Of a DNA stretch of 27,829 bases, positions 7,709 to 14,679 are shown in pieces (the stretch's first letter is position 1; every line of letters starts with the position of its first letter). The stretch is from Bacillota bacterium (lineage in GTDB: Bacteria > Bacillota > Clostridia > Christensenellales > Aristaeellaceae): assembly GCA_023415145.1 (NCBI GenBank), contig JAEZLW010000164.1, positions 1-27,829 of the forward strand. The letters run 5' to 3'. The position numbers and the translations under genes are program-made. The notes beneath the pieces are model-generated. The model was given only the letters and a program-made list of their open reading frames with translations, did no database searches and was not told the origin of the DNA.

Positions 7709-9262
7709 ATGCTTTCCAAAAAAGCGGCGGATAAAGACAAGATCGTTGACAAAAAAGTGAAGAGCATCAATGAACAGCACAAAGCGGAAGAATTGACATC
7801 TTCTCTTGACCAGAACATGGCCATCATCCAGAGACTCTTTGTGGACGTAGATATTCTTCGAATTAAATTCATCGAGAATAACCATCAACAGGCATTGCGC
7901 TTCTGTATTGCTTTTTGTGATGGCGTGGTAAACAGTGCCATCATCAATGACAATATTGTAAGGCCGCTGATGATTTCAAATGCCGCCCTGCTTGGCCCTC
8001 AGTTGATGGATACGCTGGCCAATCATGTGGTTCAAATCAGCGAAGCCAAGCAGACTGTTGATTTTTCGGAAATCATTGAAGCCATCAGCTATGGGGATAC
8101 GGTACTGTTTGCGGATGGCACCGCCAAAGCGCTGATTCTCAATACAAAGGGCTTTACCACAAGGTCAACCACTGAGCCCGAAAACGAGCGTTCCTTAAGC
8201 GGCCCCAGGGAAGGATTCACCGAATCCATCATGCAAAACCTTTCCTTTATCCGCAGGAAAGTACGCACCAGCGAATTGAAAATGAAATTCCTCTCAGTAG
8301 GAACAAGAACCAAAACAAGCATCTGCGTTTCCTACATCAACGGCCTTGCTGACAAACGCATATTGGATGAGGTTCAAAAAAAACTGAATGAAATCGACAT
8401 TGACGGCGTATTGGACAGCAACTACATCACCGAACTGATCCGGGACAAAAAGTGGGCATTGTTCCGCTCCACAGGGTATACGGAAAGGCCAGATGTGGTG
8501 GTGGGAAATCTTTTAGAGGGACGCATTGCCATTTTTATAGACGGCACGCCTTCGGTACTGACGGTACCGTATTTGTTTATACAGAATTTCCAGAGCAATG
8601 AGGATTATTACCTCAACTTTTACTACACCACTTATTCCAGACTGCTTCGGATCATCGGTTTCTTTATAACTGTTGGGGTGCCTGGCTTCTATATTGCCAT
8701 TGTGGCTTTCCACCACGAAATGATACCGACACAGCTGTTGATCAATATTGCAGCCGAAAGGCAAAGCGTTCCATTGCCGGCCAACATTGAAGCCTTCATC
8801 ATGCTGGTAATATTTGATATCCTTCGGGAAACCGGCATCCGCATGCCCTCCAACATCGGCCAGGCCTTGGGCATTGTAGGCGCACTGGTCATCGGCCAGG
8901 CAGCCGTGGAAGCCAAAATGGTGGCTGCCCCGATGATCATTGTGGTTGGCATTACCGGCATTACCAACCTGCTGGTGCCAAAGCTCAACGCACCGGTCAT
9001 CTATTTGCGCTTCTTTGTCCTGCTGGCATCCTCCATCTTTGGCTTCTTTGGGTTTGTTCTGTCATCCGCCTGCATGCTGATTCACATCTTCAACCTTACC
9101 TCCTTTGGCCTCCCCCAGGTCATGCTTAGCGGAAGCTATCAGTATCAAGAAATCAAGGACCTGGCTTTCCGTTCGCCCTGGTGGTGGATGCGCACCCGTC
9201 CCGGTAGGATTTCGGCAAATACTGTTCGCATGAAGGATCAGGGTGGGGAAAACAATGAATAA
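7709..9262 (+). CDS. gerKA: GerA-family spore germination protein, A subunit
   Basis: This is the A subunit of a nutrient germinant receptor in the inner spore membrane; with B and C subunits it senses germinants and triggers ion and dipicolinate release. It is 517 residues from ATG 7709, the usual size. The hydrophilic N-terminal half contains the family block ending GRIAIFIDGTP (D at about 278) followed by SVLTVP and NEDYY. The second half carries about five membrane helices starting near residue 314, with RETGIRMP and the GALVIGQAAVEA segment typical of GerA proteins. I use ATG 7709 because AAAGGTG (7696-7702) is six bases upstream; GTG 7700 would overlap that site. The end overlaps the C-subunit gene by 8 bases. 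The symbol is by family and gene order; which of the GerA/GerB/GerK lineages it belongs to is not resolved. Confidence 0.92.
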   Translation: MLSKKAADKDKIVDKKVKSINEQHKAEELTSSLDQNMAIIQRLFVDVDILRIKFIENNHQQALRFCIAFCDGVVNSAIINDNIVRPLMISNAALLGPQLMDTLANHVVQISEAKQTVDFSEIIEAISYGDTVLFADGTAKALILNTKGFTTRSTTEPENERSLSGPREGFTESIMQNLSFIRRKVRTSELKMKFLSVGTRTKTSICVSYINGLADKRILDEVQKKLNEIDIDGVLDSNYITELIRDKKWALFRSTGYTERPDVVVGNLLEGRIAIFIDGTPSVLTVPYLFIQNFQSNEDYYLNFYYTTYSRLLRIIGFFITVGVPGFYIAIVAFHHEMIPTQLLINIAAERQSVPLPANIEAFIMLVIFDILRETGIRMPSNIGQALGIVGALVIGQAAVEAKMVAAPMIIVVGITGITNLLVPKLNAPVIYLRFFVLLASSIFGFFGFVLSSACMLIHIFNLTSFGLPQVMLSGSYQYQEIKDLAFRSPWWWMRTRPGRISANTVRMKDQGGENNE

Positions 9263-10415
9263 GAAAACAAAATTCGCCGCTTTGTGCCTTTTGCTCATGT
9301 TTGTACTAAGCGGCTGCTGGAATTACCGCAGCCTCAGCGAAATCGCCATTGCCGCAGGCATGGCCATCGATATGGACCCTGAAAGCGGAGAATTTCTGAT
9401 CATATGCGAAGTGATTGATTTGTCAGGCGATGTAGCCTCCGGCGGACCAAAAACAAGATTGGTGACAACAAAAGGCAAAACGATCTTTGACGCGGTGAGA
9501 AATGCCAAAAGGCGTTTGGAGAAAAAACTGTATTTTGGCAATATGAACCTTATTGCTGTCAGCGAGGAGCTTGCAAAAAACGGTCATATTGAGCATGTAT
9601 TCGACTGGCTTTTGCGGGATGCCGAAATGCGTGAAACTGCGTACATTGTTATCTCCCAAGAAAAAACAGCGGCGGATCTGCTACGAACCAAAGGCATCAA
9701 TACAGCCATTATTTCGTATGAAATAACCAACATTTCCAGAGATGATCAAAGTGTTACTGCGTCAACAACCGGTTCCATGTTGTACCAAATTTTCAATGTA
9801 TATCATGCCGAGGGTTTTCACAATACAATTCCCGCCTTTCATGTTGTCACCAATGAAGAAGAGAACATCGCCGAAGCAAACGGCATTGCAGTATTTAAGG
9901 GAGAACAATTTGTAGGATACCTGACACCGGAGGAATCCAAATACTTCCTGTTTGTCATGAACGAGGTACAGGGCGGGATTTTAACGGTATCCCAAAATGG
10001 AGAAGAGAAAGACAACGTTTCGCTGGAAATATCCGATAATAAAACCAAACATTCTTTCAAGGTCGAGGATGGCAAGCTGAAAGTGACCATCCATGTTGAA
10101 GCCACTGCTTACCTGGCAGAGATTGAAGGAAAATTCGATTCACTGGACCCGGAGATGATTACATCTTTGGAGGCTGCGGCAGGAGCTGCGCTCAAGAACA
10201 GAATGGAAGATGTGATCAAAAAGGTGCAAACGGAGTACGGCTCCGACATCTTCGGGTTTGGAGATTTGATTCACAAAAAAAACCATAAGCTTTGGGCTCA
10301 AATATCCAACAGTTGGGATGAAATTTTCCCCACGCTGGATGTAACGGTGAACGCAAAAGTAAGCATTGTAAATTCGGCCTATATCAAAGATACGAAGCAG
10401 GAGAAGGACAAATGA
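9255..10415 (+). CDS. gerKC: Ger(x)C-family spore germination lipoprotein, C subunit
   Basis: This lipoprotein subunit of the germinant receptor is anchored to the outer face of the inner spore membrane. It has 386 residues. The N-terminus is a lipoprotein signal with lipobox LSGC (lipidated C21) followed by WNYRSLSEI, close to the GCW(D/N)xxEL start common in GerC proteins. The rest is the three-domain GerC fold, including the conserved FDAVRNA-like and YFGNMNLIAVSEELA stretch at roughly residues 80-115. ATG 9255 is preferred over GTG 9243 because GGTGGGG lies just upstream and the signal peptide then has a normal n-region. It overlaps gerKA by 8 bases and the next gene by 4 (ATGA). Confidence 0.92.
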   Translation: MNKKTKFAALCLLLMFVLSGCWNYRSLSEIAIAAGMAIDMDPESGEFLIICEVIDLSGDVASGGPKTRLVTTKGKTIFDAVRNAKRRLEKKLYFGNMNLIAVSEELAKNGHIEHVFDWLLRDAEMRETAYIVISQEKTAADLLRTKGINTAIISYEITNISRDDQSVTASTTGSMLYQIFNVYHAEGFHNTIPAFHVVTNEEENIAEANGIAVFKGEQFVGYLTPEESKYFLFVMNEVQGGILTVSQNGEEKDNVSLEISDNKTKHSFKVEDGKLKVTIHVEATAYLAEIEGKFDSLDPEMITSLEAAAGAALKNRMEDVIKKVQTEYGSDIFGFGDLIHKKNHKLWAQISNSWDEIFPTLDVTVNAKVSIVNSAYIKDTKQEKDK

Positions 10416-10633
10416 ATACTGCAATCGTTGTTTTGCTTTTTGCTTATATCCTTGTGAAAGACTTTATTTCTCATTGGAAAAACACAGGGGTCAAAGACAA
10501 ATTCGTATATATGGCTTTGATGCTTTTAAGCTTCAGCGTGCTGATACTTTTTACGTTTGACATTCCAGTTCCTTCACCCTCCGGACCGATCAGGGATTTG
10601 ATTGACACCATATTTCCCACGCTGAATCAATGA
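10412..10633 (+). CDS. Small two-helix membrane protein, germinant receptor D-type subunit
   Basis: It has 73 residues with two hydrophobic helices (about 1-16 and 29-49), a charged loop between them (KDFISHWKNTGVKDK) and a short hydrophilic C-terminus. The start overlaps the C-subunit stop (ATGA). Several Bacillus ger operons encode a similar 70-80-residue, two-helix 'D' protein (for example GerKD) that modulates receptor function. Size, topology and position between the C and B genes support that call; sequence identity cannot be tested here. There is no signal peptide cleavage site or lipobox. It should not be confused with GerD, the unrelated lipoprotein scaffold. Confidence 0.7.
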   Translation: MNTAIVVLLFAYILVKDFISHWKNTGVKDKFVYMALMLLSFSVLILFTFDIPVPSPSGPIRDLIDTIFPTLNQ

Positions 10634-10667
10634 CTTTCGAGAAAACTGCTTTTGAGAGGATAAAGTC

Positions 10668-11753
10668 ATGCGCAAGGAAACATTCACATTCAGCCAGGCG
10701 GTTTTCACCCTTCTTCTGTTTCTCTTCGGCAGCAGCGTTGTATTGGGCGTAAGCGGCGAGGCGGGGCAGGATGCATGGGTATCCGTGCTCCTGGCCGCTG
10801 TAATGATGATCCCGCTGATGCTTATGTACGCCAGGATCATGCGTTTGTTTCCGGAAACGGATTTCTTTGATATACTGGAGAATTTGTTTGGAAAGATTTT
10901 GGGGAAGCTTCTTGTGCTGCTCATCACCTGGTATGCCATTCATTTATGCGCCCTTGTGGTGCGCAATTTTACCGAATTTTTGCAAATTGTCTCCATGCCG
11001 GAAACGCCGCAACTGCCCATGATGATTGCACTGATCAGCGTAACGGCTTACTTGGCAGCAAGCGGCGTAAGTGCCCTGGGCAAGTGGTCCATGGTCATGT
11101 TTCCTATTGTTATGCTGATTGTAACATTCACCATCATACTGGCACTGGCTGATTTGGATGTTGCCAACCTGCAACCGGTTTTCGAAGCAGAACTGCCCAA
11201 AGTGCTCACAGGTGCTTACTATACCTTGACTTTTCCGTTTGCAGAAACAGTTTTGTTCTTGTGCATGGCTGGCGCGGTAAAGAAGCAGGTAAGTCCCTAT
11301 AAGCTATATACATTCTCTATTTTCTTTGGCTGCATCGTATTGATTGTTATCGTTTTACGAAATGTAATGATCCTTGGAACACCCATGGTAGGAGCTTCTT
11401 ACTTTCCTTCTTATACAACAGCCAGGCTTCTACATGTCGGTGATTTTTTGACAAGAATTGAAGGAACAATCACCATGAATTTTTTGCTGGCCGGCATTAC
11501 AAAGGTAACGGTATGCCTGCTCGCCGCAGCCAAAGGAATGGCCAAACTGTTTAACATTACGGATTACAGGCGGATCATGATGCCGGTTGCCATGCTTACG
11601 CTTGCGCTTTGCGCCATCGTGTACAAGAGCGCCATGGAAATGTTTGGTTTCCTCAGTTATTATGCGATTTATGCCATCCCGTTCCAGATATTGATCCCGG
11701 CTGCGGTGTGGATCACGGCTGAGATCCGGGCAAAAAAGCATGCAGCCGCTTGA
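10668..11753 (+). CDS. gerKB: GerB-family spore germination permease, B subunit
   Basis: This integral membrane subunit of the germinant receptor belongs to the spore permease branch of the APC superfamily and is the likely germinant-binding subunit. It is 361 residues, the normal size, with about ten predicted helices. The N-terminus FTFSQAVFTLLLF...GSSVVLG matches the family's first helix, with the usual glycine-rich break. The ribosome binding site is GAGAGGA (10654-10660). It is last in the A-C-D-B order; 34 bases separate it from the D gene. A dyad lies downstream at 11791-11834. Confidence 0.92.
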   Translation: MRKETFTFSQAVFTLLLFLFGSSVVLGVSGEAGQDAWVSVLLAAVMMIPLMLMYARIMRLFPETDFFDILENLFGKILGKLLVLLITWYAIHLCALVVRNFTEFLQIVSMPETPQLPMMIALISVTAYLAASGVSALGKWSMVMFPIVMLIVTFTIILALADLDVANLQPVFEAELPKVLTGAYYTLTFPFAETVLFLCMAGAVKKQVSPYKLYTFSIFFGCIVLIVIVLRNVMILGTPMVGASYFPSYTTARLLHVGDFLTRIEGTITMNFLLAGITKVTVCLLAAAKGMAKLFNITDYRRIMMPVAMLTLALCAIVYKSAMEMFGFLSYYAIYAIPFQILIPAAVWITAEIRAKKHAAA

Positions 11754-11790
11754 ATCGCAGTATACAGCAACAGGATACGACTACATGGGA

Positions 11791-11834
11791 ACAACGCCAT
11801 ATCCGCCCGTTCACACGGTCAGGTATGGCGTTGT
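11791..11834. terminator. Inverted repeat between convergent genes, probable bidirectional terminator
   Basis: A perfect 11-base stem, ACAACGCCATA (11791-11801) against TATGGCGTTGT (11824-11834), with a 22-base loop that can fold further (CCG/CGG). It lies between the 3' ends of gerKB and the convergent XRE regulator. Neither side has a clean T-run, so termination is inferred mainly from position. Confidence 0.5.
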
Positions 11835-11855
11835 TGCAATGCAGCGCTATGCCTG

Positions 11856-12581
11856 TCAGATCAGACTGACTTCCGCCCGAACACATCGGCCAAGGCATGA
11901 AACCTCATTCACGGCGTATGTTTCCGCACTGTACTCCCTGTCATAGCTCTGCAAAAGAAGCTGAAAATTTTCAAGCCTTTTGATTTTGCGCAGCATCCGC
12001 CGACCCTTGGCTTCCACCAGCATAATAGCTCCGTCAATGGGGCTGCCGGCCGGGACAACAAGCACCAAATCGTTCTGGCAGACACGAAACCCCCGCAGCG
12101 CATCGTCGGGCACCAAATAATAATACACCTTGTCCGGCGGGGCGTTTTCAATATGTCCGTTCAAAACAGGCAGCAGCTTGTGGTCGATTTCCTTCATCAC
12201 GGCGTTGTACACCGGCACGCGCTTGAGTACGCTGGTAAGGGCGTCCAGCCAAATGGAGCCCTCGACACCGTCCCCTGCGCTGGCCATTGGCTCTTCCGCC
12301 TTTTTGGCCTTGTTCTCCTGTACGGCTTTTTGCAAAGCAGGCTGCACGGTTTGCAGGTCCACCGTGGCTGCAATATCGTCCAGGGTAAAATCAGCCTCCG
12401 TTTGCTGCTTCAGACCGATGCTTTTCAAAATGCGCCGCGCCTGGTCGTCGGCAATAATGCGCGTTCCGGCCTCCACATCGATGAGAAAGCTTTCCGCCAC
12501 ACCGCATTTTTTTGCCACCTGCTTGTGGGTAAGCCCCTGCCGCAGACGTTCGGTTTTTAATAGATCGCCCAATCGGCTCAT
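11856..12581 (-). CDS. XRE-family regulator with degenerate LexA/S24-like C-terminal domain
   Basis: A 241-residue DNA-binding protein. Residues 1-56 form an XRE/Cro helix-turn-helix (LGDLLKTERLRQGLTHKQVA...FLIDVEAG). A middle linker (about 57-150) is variable, with a KAKKAEEP stretch. Residues 150-241 resemble the LexA/CI S24 fold: a (V)PDDALRGFRVCQNDLVLV strand pair, PIDGAIMLVEA, a lysine-rich LRKIKRL and LLLQSYDREY. In active S24 proteins the first block reads GDSM; here Ala161 occupies the serine position, so self-cleavage is unlikely. It may bind a ligand or dimerise instead. The start is ATG 12581, with AGGAGG seven bases upstream; an in-frame codon at 12605 lies before that site. It is divergent from the Fe-S scaffold pair, so it may regulate it; I see no clear operator dyad. 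Confidence 0.8.
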   Translation of the reverse strand: MSRLGDLLKTERLRQGLTHKQVAKKCGVAESFLIDVEAGTRIIADDQARRILKSIGLKQQTEADFTLDDIAATVDLQTVQPALQKAVQENKAKKAEEPMASAGDGVEGSIWLDALTSVLKRVPVYNAVMKEIDHKLLPVLNGHIENAPPDKVYYYLVPDDALRGFRVCQNDLVLVVPAGSPIDGAIMLVEAKGRRMLRKIKRLENFQLLLQSYDREYSAETYAVNEVSCLGRCVRAEVSLI

Positions 12582-12643
12582 GTTCGTTCCTCCTGTATTT
12601 TGCATGCTTTTTACGTTACCATTTCAAAGGGCCAGTCACAGTC

Positions 12644-12668
12644 AGTATAGCATATTTTATCCTGTCAA
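12644..12668 (-). promoter_or_regulatory. Probable promoter of the XRE regulator
   Basis: On the minus strand TATACT (complement of 12644-12649) is preceded by TGC, an extended -10. A T-run lies 17 bases upstream in the -35 position. The better -35 word TTGACA (12663-12668) is only 13 bases away, too close for standard spacing. The site is about 60 bases before the start codon. Confidence 0.4.
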
Positions 12669-12746
12669 AAAAGCCCATTATCATCCCCGTTCTGTTAAAA
12701 AATCTGCATGGCTGATAGCAAAAGCCTTTTCGCTCCAAGCAAAGTG

Positions 12747-12755
12747 TGATATACT
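12747..12755 (+). promoter_or_regulatory. Probable extended -10 promoter of the scaffold/GGGtGRT operon
   Basis: TGATATACT at 12747-12755 is an extended -10 (TGnTATACT). It lies about 35 bases before the ribosome binding site AGGAGG (12790-12795) and 51 before the ATG. The -35 position (TTTTCG) is poor, as is common for extended -10 promoters. Codon bias of the genes suggests strong expression. Confidence 0.5.
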
Positions 12756-12805
12756 ACGCAGTGTGTGTTTTTAGAACATTGAGCCGGTAAGGAGGAAACG
12801 ATTCG

Positions 12806-13498
12806 ATGCAATACTCCAGAGAAGTGGAAGAAATGGTATGCGTCAAAAAGGGCCCGAACCATGGCCCCGCTCCCATCCCTGAAGAGGGCAAGTGGGTACA
12901 AGCCAGGGAAATCAAGGATATTTCCGGCCTGACCCACGGTGTGGGCTGGTGCGCACCCCAGCAGGGTGCCTGCAAGCTGACCCTGAACGTGAAGGACGGC
13001 ATCATTCAGGAAGCGCTGGTGGAAACCATCGGCTGCTCCGGCATGACCCATTCCGCCGCCATGGCCGCCGAGTTTCTCCCCGGCAAAACAGTTTTGGAGG
13101 CTCTCAATACCGACCTGGTGTGCGATGCCATCAACACCGCCATGCGGGAACTGTTTCTTCAAATCGCCTATGGCCGCACCCAATCCGCTTTCTCAGAGGG
13201 GGGCCTGCCCATCGGCGCCGGCCTGGAAGACCTGGGCAAGGGCTTGCGCAGCCAGATCGGCACCATGTACGGCACACTGGAAAAGGGCGTCCGCTACCTG
13301 GAAATGGCCGAAGGCTATGTTTTGAAGCTGGCTCTGGACGAGAATAAAGAAGTCATCGGCTACCAGTTCGTGCACCTGGGCAAGATGCTGGAAGCCATCA
13401 AAAAGGGCGTTGATCCCAAGGAAGCCTACGAAAAGAACGTGGGCACCTATGGCCGCTTCGCCGAAGCCAAGGAATACATTGATCCCCGCCACAAGTAA
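12806..13498 (+). CDS. IscU/NifU-like iron-sulfur scaffold-family protein (partner of GGGtGRT protein)
   Basis: A 230-residue protein starting MQYSREVEEM. The middle resembles the U-type Fe-S scaffold fold: NVKDGIIQEALVETIGCSGM with C77 where IscU has its GCG cysteine, followed by SAAMAAEF. Other cysteines are C12, C49, C56 and C106; C49 or C56 could match the first scaffold cysteine, while C106 is closer to C77 than in classical IscU. It is much longer than IscU (about 130 residues), with extra segments on both sides. Its genomic pairing with the next gene is a pattern I recall from Clostridia, where it is annotated as a scaffold protein; there is no experimental role I can name. AGGAGG (12790-12795) precedes the ATG by 10 bases. 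Codon use is strongly biased to C-ending codons, implying abundant expression. No isc or suf gene lies nearby. Confidence 0.78.
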   Translation: MQYSREVEEMVCVKKGPNHGPAPIPEEGKWVQAREIKDISGLTHGVGWCAPQQGACKLTLNVKDGIIQEALVETIGCSGMTHSAAMAAEFLPGKTVLEALNTDLVCDAINTAMRELFLQIAYGRTQSAFSEGGLPIGAGLEDLGKGLRSQIGTMYGTLEKGVRYLEMAEGYVLKLALDENKEVIGYQFVHLGKMLEAIKKGVDPKEAYEKNVGTYGRFAEAKEYIDPRHK

Positions 13499-13526
13499 TA
13501 CAGCGCAAGAATGAGGTGAGAAAGCA

Positions 13527-14525
13527 ATGGCAACCTTTGAAGGATATGAAAGACGAATCGCGAAAATCGAAAAAGTGCTTAACGAATACGGCTTTTCCTC
13601 CCTTGATGAAGTCAACGACATGCTGCTGAAAAAGGGCATCGACGTCGGCGCCATCGTGCGGAGCATTCAGCCCATCGCCTTTGAAAACGCTGTGTGGGCC
13701 TACACCCTGGGCGCAGGCATCGCGGTGAAGAAGGGCATTACGCAAGCCTCCCCCGCTGCCGAAGCCATCGGCCTTGGCCTGCAGGCTTTCTGCATCCCCG
13801 GCTCCGTGGCCGATCAGCGGGCAGTGGGCCTGGGCCATGGCAACCTGGCCGCCATGCTGCTTCGGGAAGAAACCAAGTGCTTCTGCTTCCTGGCAGGGCA
13901 TGAGAGCTTCGCCGCCGCCGAAGGCGCCATCGGCATTGCCCGCACCGCCAACAAGGTGCGCCGTGAGCCCCTCCGCGTGATCTTGAACGGCCTGGGCAAG
14001 GACGCCGCCTACGTTATCAGCCGCGTCAACGGCTTCACCTATGTGAAGACCCAGTATGACTATTCCACGGGTGATTTGAAAGTAGAAAAGGAAACCGCCT
14101 TCTCCAGCGGCGAAAAAGCCAAGGTACGCGTATATGGCGCGGATGATGTCAGCGAAGGCGTGGCCATTATGATCAAAGAGGGCGTGGATGTTTCCATCAC
14201 CGGCAACTCCACCAACCCCACAAGATTCCAGCACCCCGTAGCCGGCACCTACAAGAAGTGGGCCGTGGAAAACGGCAAGAACTACTTTTCCGTGGCTTCC
14301 GGCGGCGGCACGGGCCGTACCCTGCATCCTGACAACATGGCCGCCGGTCCCGCCAGCTACGGCATGACCGACACCATGGGCCGCATGCATTCCGACGCCC
14401 AGTTCGCCGGCTCCTCCTCCGTGCCCGCCCATGTGGAAATGATGGGCCTCATCGGCATGGGCAACAACCCCATGGTTGGCGCTACTGTTGCCGTGGCCGT
14501 GGCGATTGAGGAAAACAGCAAGTAA
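13527..14525 (+). CDS. GGGtGRT-family protein of unknown function
   Basis: A 332-residue soluble protein named for the glycine-rich motif GGGTGRT at residues 259-265, followed by LHPDNMAAGPASYG. The N-terminus is EGYERRIAKIEKVLNEYGF; a long glycine- and alanine-rich central part includes AVGLGHGNLAAMLLREE and CFCFLAGHESFAAAEGAIGIARTANK (read as two adjacent blocks); the end has GLIGMGNNPMVGATVAVAVAIEE. It has no signal peptide and no clear membrane helix; the hydrophobic glycine-rich stretches look like cofactor- or nucleotide-fold core. It begins 28 bases after the scaffold gene, with GAGGTGAG as ribosome binding site. The constant pairing suggests a complex or maturation pathway with the scaffold protein. 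The biochemical function is unknown to me. Codon use is highly biased, as in its partner. Confidence 0.82.
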   Translation: MATFEGYERRIAKIEKVLNEYGFSSLDEVNDMLLKKGIDVGAIVRSIQPIAFENAVWAYTLGAGIAVKKGITQASPAAEAIGLGLQAFCIPGSVADQRAVGLGHGNLAAMLLREETKCFCFLAGHESFAAAEGAIGIARTANKVRREPLRVILNGLGKDAAYVISRVNGFTYVKTQYDYSTGDLKVEKETAFSSGEKAKVRVYGADDVSEGVAIMIKEGVDVSITGNSTNPTRFQHPVAGTYKKWAVENGKNYFSVASGGGTGRTLHPDNMAAGPASYGMTDTMGRMHSDAQFAGSSSVPAHVEMMGLIGMGNNPMVGATVAVAVAIEENSK

Positions 14526-14537
14526 CTTTCAACGACG

Positions 14538-14591
14538 CATATGTAAAAACAGGCCTGTTCCTTTTGATGGAAAAGGCCTGTTTTGCATATG
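14538..14591. terminator. Terminator hairpin after the GGGtGRT operon
   Basis: AAAACAGGCC (14546-14555) pairs with GGCCTGTTTT (14575-14584) around a roughly 19-base loop. An outer CATATG (14538-14543) can pair with CATATG at 14586-14591. The four T's belong to the stem end, so this works as an intrinsic terminator of moderate U-run quality. Confidence 0.75.
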
Positions 14592-14614
14592 GTCTTCCTT
14601 TTTCATCCAAGTAA

Positions 14615-14623
14615 TGATATGAT
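14615..14623 (+). promoter_or_regulatory. Possible extended -10 promoter
   Basis: TGATATGAT at 14615-14623 fits TGnTATNAT and lies about 57 bases before the start of the downstream membrane-protein gene. No good -35 element is visible. The strong terminator upstream means a promoter should exist in this gap. Confidence 0.35.
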
Positions 14624-14679
14624 GGCTGAAGTGGAATTTTGCATACGCAGCAATGATCAAGTACGAAGGAGCGGCATGT

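Noticed and set aside
12130..12774. 214-codon plus-strand frame over the XRE gene and its upstream region
   Set aside because: It is antisense to a regulator with a clear helix-turn-helix and a strong ribosome binding site, and it runs through the divergent promoter region.
13398..14432. 344-codon open frame on the minus strand
   Set aside because: It lies opposite the GGGtGRT gene, has a Gly/His/Ala-rich low-complexity composition, no ribosome binding site, and arises from the extreme third-position bias of the sense gene.
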